Shown: positions 27,501 through 35,659 of the stretch, piece by piece | Layout of the letters: each line of letters begins with the position of its first letter | Position numbering within the stretch: position 1 is the stretch's first letter | Assembly: GCA_020152595.1 (NCBI GenBank) | Contig: JAIGNY010001437.1 | Span: forward strand, 2,207,001 to 2,271,000 | Origin: Chiridota heheva | Taxonomy: Eukaryota > Echinodermata > Holothuroidea > Apodida > Chiridotidae | Direction of reading: 5' to 3' | Length of the DNA stretch: 64,000 nucleotides | Made by a program: the position numbers and the translations under genes | Notes under the pieces: model-generated | What the model was told of the DNA's origin: nothing | Seen by the model: the letters and a program-made list of their open reading frames with translations, nothing else | Database searches by the model: none

Positions 27501-30500
27501 GGCCTGTCCATGAAGGGGGCTACTAGGGGTGTATTTTTCGAAGGGATAATGAGAAAGGATTTTTTTACGGAAATTCTACAAAACGAACTAATTTCATTTG
27601 GCAGCAGAGTATTTGGTTTCCACTGATTATGAATAATGACCCAAAGCACACTAGCAACTTTGCTAATCAATTTATGATTGATAATGGCATAACATGGTGG
27701 AAAACCCTTGCAGAAAGTCCTGGTTTAAATACTATTGAAATTTTTTGGCATGAACTTAAAGTTGAACATATTCTGCAGAAAGAAAACCAACTACAAAGGA
27801 TGAACTAGTGTCTGGCATTCTCCATTTCTGGAGCTCGCGTGTGACCCCTGAGAAATGCAGACGCAATCCAGTGAAAAGTGTGTCTTCACCCTAAAACGTT
27901 ACATAATCCATTTAATTTCAATTTTCGTTCATGTTAATTAGGGACAAAAACCAGAAAATAGCTTAAACCCATTTTTCCATTAATAAGAAGTTGATTTGCT
28001 GGAACTACCATCATCCCATATTACATAGCACAAGCTGGACACTTTTAAGAAACGTCTGAGAAGTGTAAGCCACCTTTAGAGCGATGCTGATCACATTTTT
28101 AATTACATAATTGCTAAAGTAGATGTCCAAGTGACAGTCCATCCTGGCAGGTCATGTATATGCTACAGTTGCGAGATAAATCGGATTCGACATCTGATTT
28201 GTCAAACGCTGACTTAAAGAAAGCCAACATACAGTAGTCTCTAGTATTATAGCCAAACTCTCCTGGTTGAAAAAGAGCTCCTTGGTTCCCCTCTCAGCCT
28301 TCTGTCTTTGTGGGGCTTTTCCAGTACAACAAAATTGACAACAACCTGACTTTCTTCTTAAACAAATGTAACAAGATCAAACGACATTTCACGAACTTTT
28401 ACCTTGTACTGACGCCTCCAAAGCATATGAGAATGTAGCTGCTGGAGCAGTTAGCCACATTATCCAGCAGACTCCCTGATTGAACATTATCTAGCAGACT
28501 ACCCGATTAAACCTCCATCTCCACAGCTGAAATAAAAGCCTTCTTACCCACCCTCAATTTCATAGATTATACTTTCCATAATCGATTCATCATCTTCTCA
28601 ATACAAAACCAAGTTTTGCAGGAACTACACAACCAAAACTGGGATAACCCAGCCTTACATAGGATTGATGACATTCTACAAACTTGTCCACAGCTGGATC
28701 ATTACATAAGAAAGCTTACCAATGATGGTACTGTCTCTGACCTTTAACAAGAATCTATCCACACAAATACAAAATTTCCTTTATGTCATACAACTTTTTA
28801 ACAATATTTAATGCTACTCTTCCTACCGTCTTTTTAAGCCAGGCCCTTACCGCAAGATCAGTCCGAACTTTGAAGCCTCTTTGGGGCCACTAGCTGGCCA
28901 TTATTCTACCTTTACCTTCTCTACATGTCTCTCTTGCACCATCATTTACCATAAGCTCATTGCTCTACCACAAGACTAACACATCTCTTTGCACTCGAAC
29001 CAAGCACCAACTAATTAATCATTCATAAATAATCTCTTTTTGGTACATATAACGACTTGAACTCTTGAAGTGCCGTTAAACCTAAGCAAGCAACTTTCCA
29101 AATTTGTATTATTATAATTCACTTCAAACTAGTTGATATAGATGATGTACATTTTAGTTGCTGTAATTTGATGGTTTTCAAGATTATTTCCCCCTTTTTT
29201 TCACAGACTAAAACCCCAGATAGCATCAGTGAGCTATGCTGCCGGATTTGTAACCAGTACTTTATGAACCACCACAATAAGAAAGAACATATGAGCGGCA
29301 GGCAGCACATAAAAAAACTGGCAGAAAAACTTTTCCAACGTAGGTATCCACTTATTCTTGGGTCTGCCAAACTGTTTCAAATGTTCCCATAATTGTTCAT
29401 ATCCATAGGTATGATAGAAGACTATTAGAAAACGAATTGGTGTAAAATCATGTTGATATCTTATTCCGTTTCGTAGTGTTTGAAAGATTTCACAAGTGTG
29501 TTGAAAAGTGATCTTGCAGTGAACAGTGTGCATGATGTCGTAATTGCAGATCCTGGACTAATGTTTTTAATGTATTTCTTTGAATATTAATTCTAAATTA
29601 TTGGAAACATGTTGTGTGTAATCATTGAGATGGGGCATAACATGCACTTTACAAGAACATATTTTGCATATCTGTTTATGTACCTTGTACGCTAAATGGA
29701 ACAAAACTAAATTCTTATTTTATTGAAAAACATGAAGAATTATGATGAATGTGCAAAGACGTCACATTTTACACTTCAAGGTCACTTCTCCCCAACTCAC
29801 AACTCCCCACAAAAACAACTTGACAGATTTGGTAATATGCAGATATCAAAGTGGCCATGCACATTTGTGACATCACACATGCTGTTCTTTATTTTTTATA
29901 TTTTCTAGGTAAGTCCATTCTTCACATTCAACCACCTTAATATAGAATAATTAAATCACACTGAAATAAAGTTAATTTTTGATGGTGTTTGGACACCTAT
30001 TGCAAGGCTGCTAAAGAATGAGGGGGTATTTACACACGTTTTGTACACGTGATGGTACTGAAGACATTTGATATGAATGCTCAAATTAATCATAATCATT
30101 TCTTGTAAATACCCAAGTCATTTTTCAAATGACATGAGTATCATAAAATTAAACCTGTTATTTTCAAATTCCATTGACTTAGCAAAAAGAACACCCTGAG
30201 CAGAACTTTAAATTATGAGAAGAATCACAAAGAGTGCCTCAGAAATTTGCATTTCATGCTTGAAATTCCAAGATCTTTAAAGTGGTTGTTTGAACTTATT
30301 TTGCTAAAATATTTTGCTATTCAGATGGTTTTTGATCATTTTTAAGTATTCAGCCGGTGTTGGCTCTAAGCATCAATAGACTATTAAAAAGTGTTGTCAG
30401 AAAACTTAATGCAAAGACAGCTGTCAAAAGGTTAAAGGTATATGGACACATAGTAACAACAAATTAGCTTACATGACTTCAAGTGAACCTTGAAAACAGC

Positions 30501-33500
30501 AAGTCACATCAAAATCTAATGAAAATGGGCCATTTTGCAGCATTTTAAAACTTTTATACCTAATCAGCATAAATTGGGCAAGATATTGTGATCTCAAAAT
30601 GGGACAAATAGAAAATTGCTGCAATGTTAACCTATTGTTTTTCGGTCCTTCCTTCAAATATTTTCAATGGGTGGAGTTGGTCACAGTGCACAGGAAAATG
30701 GATATTAATATAACCTTGACCCAGATTTAGCAGAAGAATGCAATTTAAGATTGTTTGAAGAAATGTAAGAATTACATCAAAGATTTGTTGTGGTATATTA
30801 TCATCACTTTTGTGCATGTTAAAAAGTTTCATATACTTTGCTTGATCACAAATTAAAAACTGTAAATTGTATTGTGACCATTGGAAGACTGTTCTGATTA
30901 CCATTTATTGCTCTTTCATATAATACCTTACCTGTCCATGTACATTTAATCTTAAATCCCCCTTTTACTTTCTTACCCCCTTTTACTTTCTTCCCCCTTT
31001 TGCTTTCTTTCCCCTATTTTGCTTTCTTCCCTCTTTTGCTTTCTTCCCCCTTTGATTTTCTTTCCCCCTTTTGATTTTGCTTTCTTCCCTTTTGCTTTCT
31101 TTTGATTTTTCTTTCCCCCTTTTGCTTTATTTCTCCCTTTTGCTTCATTTCTCCCTTTTGTTTTCTTCCCCCCGTTTGCTTTCTTCCCTCTTTTGCTTTC
31201 TTCCCCCTTTGGTTTCCTTTCCCCTTTTTGCTTTCTTTCTCCCCTATGCTTTTTTTCCCCCTTTTGCTTTTTCACCCCCTTTTTTTTTTTTTTTTTTGGA
31301 GACAAATGGAGAAAAATGTCTGGGACCATTAGTGGCCTGGTCTGCTATATTTTCCACCCCTGGTGATAATATTTCTGTGACTTCTATTCCCAGATTCTCA
31401 AACTAAACCTACAGTCAGTGTGGAAGAAACGAACAAGGATTTACGCCGTGAGATTACCACTTACAGGAAAGATATTATGACCTTGCACTCAGGTAAGCAT
31501 TGTGTTAGTGGTGGTAGGTTTTTGTATGTTGGTGTAAAATGTTGATGGTGGTTGTGTAGGTTTGAATGATTGTGTATACATAATAAACAATGCAAAAGTG
31601 AAGCTTAGGAGAAATACACAGCACTAATAGTACATCACTTCAAGGTCTATGAACAGGTACAAAGTTTGTGTACCTAAGAGCATTCAATTATGAAATTAAT
31701 AGTCTTGTAATTTTTAGCTCAACAAAGTTGAGGTTATAAAATGGGAACTTTCTGTTAACTTTCATCTCCCATTTTTAAAATGTATCTAGTCCAAGGTTTT
31801 TGAACAACGACTTCTGAAATTTGGCAGTCTTAAAGAGCATGAAAATCTCCACATACTCACAAATTCAGTTTTGCATTTACTGTTTGCAAACCTGAAATAG
31901 AGCAATTTTTATGAAAATCTGAAGTAAAATCTGGACAATAAGTGCTAATGTGTAAATAATTGCCTACAGCTGACTATTAACACCAGTGAAATGATGGCAA
32001 GGAGGTACTTTGTTCACACTACAGTGCACAATATCCTCTGTTGTGTGGACAGTATAATCACCCTAGCTTGTTATCTTTGCCTGAGTGACTTGTCTTCATT
32101 TTTGCCATGTAAAGTCAATTTGCATATTTGCAGCTCTGGAGTTTCTTCAATCTTAGGTATAGCAAAAGCAAAATGACCAAAAAAAAAAAATCCTTTTTAA
32201 TTTGAAATATCAAATTAAGTACTGTAATCTTTTGAAAAAATGGGGGATTGAATCTTCTTTCCCCTGGGAAATTGAGGAAGGAGACCCCCTCCTCTCAAAA
32301 AAATCATAAATAAAAAAAGTATGGAATTATCCTTCATTTGAAGAAATTTAACAACAAAAATGAAGATGCAATCTTAGTAAGAGATATCTTGTTAATTATC
32401 TTATGAATGATGAAAATACTTTTATTTATAAAAATTATTGCTGAAGGGGCTTAAAGTGTACTTCCTTCGATTCCATTCGGAAAGTTCCCTGGATTTTTCC
32501 TACTCTTAAGGAAAGTAAAGTGCTTTTAGCCAACAAAATAAAGAAAATTGCTACTTAAATAGTAAGACAGGTATTGTCAATATGAAAGATTTCAATATTT
32601 TCTCTGAAAAAGTGTTGCGAGGGGGATGAAGTATACTTCCTGCAAATCCAGGGGGACAATCCCCCAGTTCCATAGGTTTCTCCTTTTCTGGAGGGAATTT
32701 ATTATTTTAGCTAACACCTGTAGACAAGAGTCAATTGATTCTTAAAACAGCTCTGGTTTTGACATCAGCTGCCTCCTGCTGAATTTACACATTTTAATGG
32801 AAAATAACATGTTTTGTTGGATTGGGGGCATGGCCTTGTAAAACAAGACTTGTGTGAAAAAAAAAAACCTTGCTTATTGTTTAGTTTCACCAAGGATGTG
32901 TTCGTACATTCTTGGTTTCACATCATATGATTGGCGCATTTTTAGACAAACTACCTGAAGGAAAGGATGTACAATGGTAAGAGTATAATTAATGGGAATA
33001 TTGCAAAGAATGAATTGCTTCTTATTAAATACTAATAAACGATGGTAGACCATAAATATAATTTTTTTTTATGCAAAACTTGAATTGAAAATGGCAACTC
33101 CCCCATTTCATCTTCCTTATCTTTACTTCTCTTTCAAACATTTTTGTGATAAAGTTGAGCTTTAACATCATTGGTGTTCTGGTTAAAATGATCATTTTTT
33201 GCTTTCTTTATGTTTTTAGTGGATATTAAATCAAGTTAGCCTATGCTGCCTCTGCATGTCCATACCTTTAATAACATAAACCTGACCTTTGGCAAACAAG
33301 GTATTATGATTATCAGTTGGAAATATAGGATTCAGGCAAAACCTCCAGTTGTGACTGGATATATCTTCCAATTGTGACTGGATATACCTTCCAGTTGTGA
33401 CTAGATATACCTTACAGTTGTGACTAGATATACCTTCCAGTTGTGACTGGATATACCTTCCAGTTGTGACTAGATATACCTTCCAGTTGTGACTGGATAT

Positions 33501-35585
33501 ACCTTCCAGTTGTGACTAGATATACCTTCCAGTTGTGACTGGATATACCTTCCAGTTGTGACTGGATATACCTTCTAGTTGTGACTGGATATACCTTCAG
33601 TTGTGACTGGATATACCTTCTAGTTGTGACTGGATATACCTTCCAGTTGTGATTGGATATACCTTTCAGTTGTGATTGGATATACCTTCCAGTTGTGACT
33701 GGATATACCTTCTAGTTGTGACTGGATATACCTTCTAGTTGTGATTGGATATACCTTCCAGTTGTGACTGGATATACCTTTCAGTTGTGATTGGATATAC
33801 CTTCCAGTTGTGACTGGATATACCTTCCAGTTGTGATTAGATATACCTTTTAGTTGTGACTGGATATACCTTCTAGTTGTGACTGGATATACCTTCCAGT
33901 TGTGACTGGATATACCTTCCAGTTGTGACTGGATATACTTTTCAGTTGTGACTGGATATACCATCCAGCTGTGACTGGATATACCATCCAGTTGTGACTG
34001 GGTATACCATCTAGTTGTGACTGGATACACCTTTCAGTTGTAACTGGATACACCTTCCAGTTGTGACTGGATACACCTTCCAGTTGTGACTGGATACACC
34101 TTGCTGAAATGTTTTAGTGGGTTCTTGTTGGTTCATGATGCTTTGGTTTGTTTGTAGCGCTTTCTGTAGTAATTTGCTTTGGTATATTGTCACAAGTAGA
34201 TGTACTGTATGGCGAGAATTGGGGCACTTTATACCGAAACTGCATACAATTCTATCCTTATTTGATTCATTCTTTTTAACCTCAGATAGACCCCTTAAAC
34301 TGTCCCCACCTCAGATATGTCAAGTTTATTAGTATTGATTTATGACCCTATTTGCAACCACCACCACCAGTAACAGATTTCAATAGTACCTAGTTCATTA
34401 TACTTATTCTTCATGCATAGCCAGATTATAGCACCATACTGTGGCAAAAAAAAAAATAGGAGGGGAGGGGAAAGATATCGTAGAACAACACAAATGCTGT
34501 GAGTTAGGCCGATCAAAGTTGTACATTTGTGAAGTCTTTAAACTGTTCTAAGGCTACATTTATGGAAGAGCAAAAATAAAAAAAGCTCATTGCATCAAAT
34601 CTGGACCTTTAAGCAAAATTTATGGACCTTTTGGGAATCTGTTGGGGGGGGGGGTCGGGGGTCGAATGACCCAGTCGATCCCCCTGGCTACCCCATGTGC
34701 CCAGCTTGGCTCTTACAGTATAAGTCTGAGCTTGAAATAGCAAGTTATATATAGTAAGATCTTTTGTTATTTAGTTAGAAAAATTAATGTAGCATCTTCA
34801 TTCTCTTGCAGAAAGAGAGGATGAAATAAATGAGCTGAGAAGAGAGGCAACAATTAGTCTTCTACGAAATGTTGAACTCACTAAAGAACTGAAGGAACTG
34901 CAGGTTAGAATCAATCTTGTGCAGATTTTTGTTGCTCAATAATAATAAAAAGTTCTTGAATTATTGTAAAGGAATCATTCATTTTGTGTCTTTTATAGGT
35001 CTATGGACATGTAGTTTTAGTCTTTTAAGTTTTGTGTCTTTAATAGGTCTTTTGATTTATGCTAAAGTTGTGATGTATGACTTATTTTCTTTTAAATTTT
35101 GTCTAAGTTACTTAAATTCTTTGTTTTGTGGAGAGATGCTTTTTGTAATTTGTGTAATCTGTAATGCTTGACTAAATATTATTTGGGGAAGATGAACTTA
35201 AGTTGAGTTTAATGTTCCAAATATATCTTCCAATTGGTTAAAATTCAAGGGGAGAAAAGATCCAAAGTACACACCAAATCAAAGTTTAAAAACAGTACTA
35301 GACAGCTGGAAAAATGTTATGAATTTAAATGAATTTCCAGTTTAGTAAAATTATCAATATTTTTATCTTTGAATTAATTTAGAATCTCAAACTTAGAGCT
35401 CATTATAAGTTATGTCGTTAAGTTAGTTTTTTTTTATGAAGAATCAACCCATCTTTTTGTTTCAGGACAATATTGAAAAGCTTCAAGGGGATCTGAAAAA
35501 TTTGAAGAGTCTGGAATCCTCGCTCACCCTCAAAGTGGATGGCTTAAGAATGGTCCCTACACTTTTCGGAGTCATTAACTTTTGA
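12321..35585 (+). CDS. HMG20: HMG20-like HMG-box/zinc-finger/coiled-coil protein (whole gene, 11 exons)
   Basis: Coding exons: 12321-12595, 16540-17657, 18184-18314, 19259-19344, 20687-20804, 24389-24515, 25527-25600, 29207-29339, 31394-31492, 34812-34903, 35466-35585. All junctions are GT-AG, all phases agree, and the sum is 2,373 nt (790 aa). Residues 1-508 are acidic and Ser/Thr-rich with no known domain. From 509 comes a basic GGWPKGKKRK motif, then an HMG box (about 530-605) most like HMG20A/HMG20B, nuclear proteins that in vertebrates bind DNA and act with the LSD1/CoREST complex. A C2H2 finger (C655, C658, H671, H677; C-x2-C-x12-H-x5-H, U1/matrin type) follows, then a coiled coil (about 695-775). 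The start is the first in-frame ATG seen in exon 1. The long N-terminus and the finger are unlike vertebrate HMG20 as I know it. Family assignment is fairly sure, orthology less so. The C-terminus may differ (see candidate exons at 38225 and 38971). Confidence 0.85.
12596..16539 (+). other. HMG20-like intron 1
   Basis: AT-rich intron of 3.9 kb with no convincing exon. It contains the 311-bp-arm inverted repeat at 14612-15262 and a short GC-rich hairpin (GGCCAGCC/GGCTGGCC) near 15356-15388. Open frames of up to 113 codons on the minus strand (15728-16069) have no recognisable domain and are not called. Confidence 0.6.
14612..15262. mobile_element. Long inverted-repeat (hairpin) element
   Basis: The arm at 14612-14922 is matched in reverse complement by 14948-15262 around a 25-nt loop. 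Shared landmarks in order include GTGTGAAATGG, GGCTGTTACCAAAAAGGC, CATTTAATGTATA, GGACATGTTCTCTGTACC and GTAACAATATCT. Arms are about 85-90% alike by eye, with small indels. There is no coding capacity. This is a foldback/MITE-like element or an inverted duplication. Transcribed within the HMG20-like pre-mRNA it would form a long double-stranded hairpin. Confidence 0.9.
16540..17657 (+). CDS. HMG20: HMG20-like, exon 2 (large acidic Ser/Thr-rich exon)
   Basis: A 1,118-nt exon with a good polypyrimidine acceptor (tttctctctttatttcaag) and donor CACAG|gtgagt, encoding residues 92-464. It is rich in Ser, Thr, Asp, Glu and Asn, low in hydrophobic clusters and probably disordered. No domain or known repeat was recognised. 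The long open frame in an AT-rich, stop-rich region is itself strong evidence of coding. It might serve as a transactivation or interaction region, but that is a guess from composition. Confidence 0.85.
17658..18183 (+). other. HMG20-like intron 2
   Basis: 526-bp AT-rich intron; nothing else seen. Confidence 0.75.
18184..18314 (+). CDS. HMG20: HMG20-like, exon 3
   Basis: 131 nt, acceptor ttttgaacacag, donor GAAAGAG|gtaggt, phases 1 to 0. Encodes a segment with GELVISQISLLQGNQF, continuing the low-complexity N-terminal region; no domain. The GGT codon is split across the junction exactly as exon 2 requires. Confidence 0.8.
18315..19258 (+). other. HMG20-like intron 3
   Basis: Contains an 11- to 12-base poly-G run near 18637 and a degenerate tRNA-derived SINE head at about 18860-18965 (minus). 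No exon seen. Confidence 0.7.
18860..18965 (-). mobile_element. Degenerate tRNA-derived SINE head
   Basis: On the minus strand an A-box-like TTAGCTTATTTGGCAGAGCA is followed about 30 bases later by a B-box-like GGGCTCAAAACCC, with tRNA-Lys-like flanks. The acceptor stem does not pair and the anticodon arm is broken, so this is not a functional tRNA gene. The 3' extent of the element is unclear. Confidence 0.6.
19259..19344 (+). CDS. HMG20: HMG20-like, exon 4 (basic motif, start of HMG box)
   Basis: 86 nt, acceptor cattgcag, donor ACATC|gtaagt, phases 0 to 2. Encodes KRKGGWPKGKKRK, the basic motif that precedes the HMG box in HMG20A/B, then APKGPTTS, the conserved first turn of the box (A-P-K-x-P-x-T/S). 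The basic cluster is a likely nuclear localisation signal. Confidence 0.92.
19345..20686 (+). other. HMG20-like intron 4
   Basis: 1.3 kb of AT-rich sequence. A stretch at about 19970-20020 (GGGGCAGGATGGAGCACCCC) resembles sequence inside the TIR element at 21277-21728 and may be a fragment of the same family. No exon seen. Confidence 0.65.
20687..20804 (+). CDS. HMG20: HMG20-like, exon 5 (HMG box core)
   Basis: 118 nt, phases 2 to 0, donor AAG|gtattt. Encodes the core of the HMG box: YMIFFREKKESL (helix 1), then FSHKDLVKLISSLWASLSEE, with the canonical Trp of helix 2 and the acidic turn before helix 3. Joined to exon 6 it gives a complete three-helix box. Confidence 0.93.
21277..21728. mobile_element. 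MITE-like element with 15-bp TIRs
   Basis: TCAGACCCCTAGCTT at 21277-21291 is exactly reverse-complementary to 21714-21728. The 452-bp element has a G-rich right half with GGGGCAGG and GGGCCGGGCC motifs. No transposase frame and no clear target duplication were found, so this is a non-autonomous DNA transposon of unknown superfamily. The CAG...CTG ends would fit hAT, but that is weak evidence. Confidence 0.7.
21795..23260 (+). repeat. 30-bp minisatellite array
   Basis: About 48 copies of a 30-bp unit containing CCAAGCTTTATAGTTGCAG, with shortened units near 22010-22320. Variant bases (ATAGATG, ATTGTAG, ATAGTTA) occur in runs, pointing to expansion by block duplication. The period is a multiple of three, so up to 225 codons stay open in several frames on both strands; these repetitive frames are artefacts. 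Confidence 0.97.
23424..23528 (+). repeat. Three 36-bp tandem repeats
   Basis: Three near-identical copies containing TTTAGTTCTCAACAAAGACA, 170 bp beyond the 30-bp array in intron 5. They are unrelated to that array. Confidence 0.93.
24389..24515 (+). CDS. HMG20: HMG20-like, exon 6 (HMG box helix 3)
   Basis: 127 nt, phases 0 to 1, donor GGCAG|gtactg. Encodes VYSRRAAKVKKQHLSELKNY followed by HQSEA, the long third helix of the HMG box. It aligns in order with the K/R-x-Y...A...K...Y...EL..Y..TEA pattern of HMG20A. A linker to residue 618 completes the exon. Confidence 0.92.
24516..25526 (+). other. HMG20-like intron 6
   Basis: 1.0 kb, AT-rich; no element or exon recognised. Confidence 0.7.
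25527..25600 (+). CDS. HMG20: HMG20-like, exon 7
   Basis: 74 nt, acceptor gtgttttag, donor GCGATA|gtaagt, phases 1 to 0. Encodes a short acidic linker with YAEDTSSVDDGEDLLNSIL between the HMG box and the zinc finger. It is supported by phase match on both sides and good splice sites. Confidence 0.8.
26650..26729 (+). repeat. Two identical 40-bp direct repeats
   Basis: Copies at 26650-26689 and 26690-26729 are identical and start GGTTACATAACTTTTTATAA. A recent local duplication. Confidence 0.95.
27040..27900 (+). pseudogene. Decayed Tc1/mariner-superfamily transposase
   Basis: The first frame (about 27059-27390) has a helix-turn-helix-like N-terminus: LNRKQ-type basic residues, then TAVDLQRILEHETG and STLHKVRKTLNW, the paired-like DNA-binding pattern of Tc1 transposases. 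After a frame break, 27620-27800 encodes NNDPKHTS (second catalytic Asp region of the DDE/D triad) and SPGLNTIEIFWHELK (third catalytic acid). Several stops and shifts and the lost middle make it inactive. Terminal inverted repeats were not located. Confidence 0.82.
28250..29095 (+). mobile_element. 3' fragment of an RNase-H-bearing LINE
   Basis: Broken frames contain TDASKAYENVAAGAV (RNase H strand 1, first Asp), AEIKAF (helix with Glu) and FIIFS before a lost DS, then a tail ending GTGCCGTTAAACCTAAGC. That tail matches in kind the 3' ends of the LINE copies at 41.4 and 55.5 kb (GTGCCGTTAAGCCCTCATC), so this is a diverged, 5'-truncated relative of the same LINE family. Confidence 0.7.
29207..29339 (+). 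CDS. HMG20: HMG20-like, exon 8 (U1-type C2H2 zinc finger)
   Basis: 133 nt, acceptor tttttttcacag, donor CAAC|gtaggt, phases 0 to 1. Encodes ELCCRICNQYFMNHHNKKEH followed by MSGRQH: C-x2-C-x12-H-x5-H, with the F/Y and the GxxH ending typical of U1/matrin-type fingers, which often bind double-stranded RNA or mediate protein contacts. The alternative donor four bases downstream leads to an immediate stop in exon 9, so the chosen donor is favoured. Confidence 0.88.
29340..31393 (+). other. HMG20-like intron 8
   Basis: 2.05 kb of AT-rich intron ending in the polypyrimidine tract 30956-31297 about 100 bp before exon 9. No exon or mobile element recognised. Confidence 0.7.
30956..31297 (+). repeat. 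Polypyrimidine tract / degenerate TTTTGCTTTCTTCCCCC repeat
   Basis: About 340 bp of almost pure C/T on the plus strand, built of degenerate 16- to 18-bp units with TTTTGCTTTCTTCCCCC and closed by a run of about 18 T. On the minus strand it reads as a Lys/Gly/Glu-rich 118-codon frame, an artefact. Such tracts can adopt triplex DNA and may act as an extended splice-acceptor tract for exon 9. Confidence 0.92.
31394..31492 (+). CDS. HMG20: HMG20-like, exon 9 (coiled coil)
   Basis: 99 nt, acceptor ctattcccag, donor CACTCAG|gtaagc, phases 1 to 1. Encodes SQTKPTVSVEETNKDLRREI then TTYRKDIMTLHS, the start of a charged heptad-bearing helix. Confidence 0.85.
31493..34811 (+). other. HMG20-like intron 9
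   Basis: 3.3-kb intron containing the 23-bp array 33341-34104 and a short poly-G run near 34643; otherwise AT-rich. No exon seen. Confidence 0.72.
33341..34104 (-). repeat. 23-bp minisatellite array in intron 9
   Basis: About 33 copies of a 23-bp unit containing GTGACTGGATATACCTTCC. Because 23 is not a multiple of three, all three frames are visited; a 136-codon minus frame results only because the unit lacks stops on that strand. Confidence 0.97.
34812..34903 (+). CDS. HMG20: HMG20-like, exon 10 (coiled coil)
   Basis: 92 nt, acceptor tctcttgcag, donor CTGCAG|gttaga, phases 1 to 0. Encodes REDEINELRREATISLLRNV then ELTKELKELQ, a clear coiled-coil segment with hydrophobic a/d positions. Confidence 0.88.
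34904..35465 (+). other. HMG20-like intron 10
   Basis: 562-bp AT-rich intron; nothing else seen. Confidence 0.75.
35466..35585 (+). CDS. HMG20: HMG20-like, exon 11 (terminal in the main model)
   Basis: Acceptor ctttttgtttcag; encodes DNIEKLQGDLKNLKSLESSL, then 19 more residues to TGA at 35583-35585. The first 23 codons continue the coiled coil; the last 16 (VDGLRMVPTLFGVINF) do not look like one. No AATAAA occurs before the 2.1-kb minisatellite that follows, so the true transcript may instead leave this exon at a weak donor after 35534 (AAA|gtggat), or skip it, to reach the exons at 38225 and 38971; both routes keep phase 0. Confidence 0.7.
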   Translation, partial: DNIEKLQGDLKNLKSLESSLTLKVDGLRMVPTLFGVINF

Positions 35586-35659
35586 CAATCGGACAGGTCC
35601 ATCGTTTTCATGTCCTCACAGGATGGAGTGATGTAAAATGCTTTTCATGTTCTTTGCTG

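Larger units (their letters stand above)
25601..29206 (+). other. HMG20-like intron 7
   Basis: 3.6-kb intron with a poly-G run near 26311, two identical 40-bp direct repeats (26650-26729), a decayed Tc1/mariner copy (27040-27900) and a LINE 3' fragment (28250-29095). No exon otherwise. Confidence 0.75.

Noticed and set aside
30973..31329. 118-codon Lys/Gly/Glu-rich minus-strand frame
   Set aside because: Pure consequence of the polypurine strand of the CT-rich tract.
33620..34193. 136-, 67- and 60-codon minus-strand frames with repeated VYPVTTRRYIQSQL
   Set aside because: Translation of the stop-free strand of the 23-bp array; no start context, domain or splice support.
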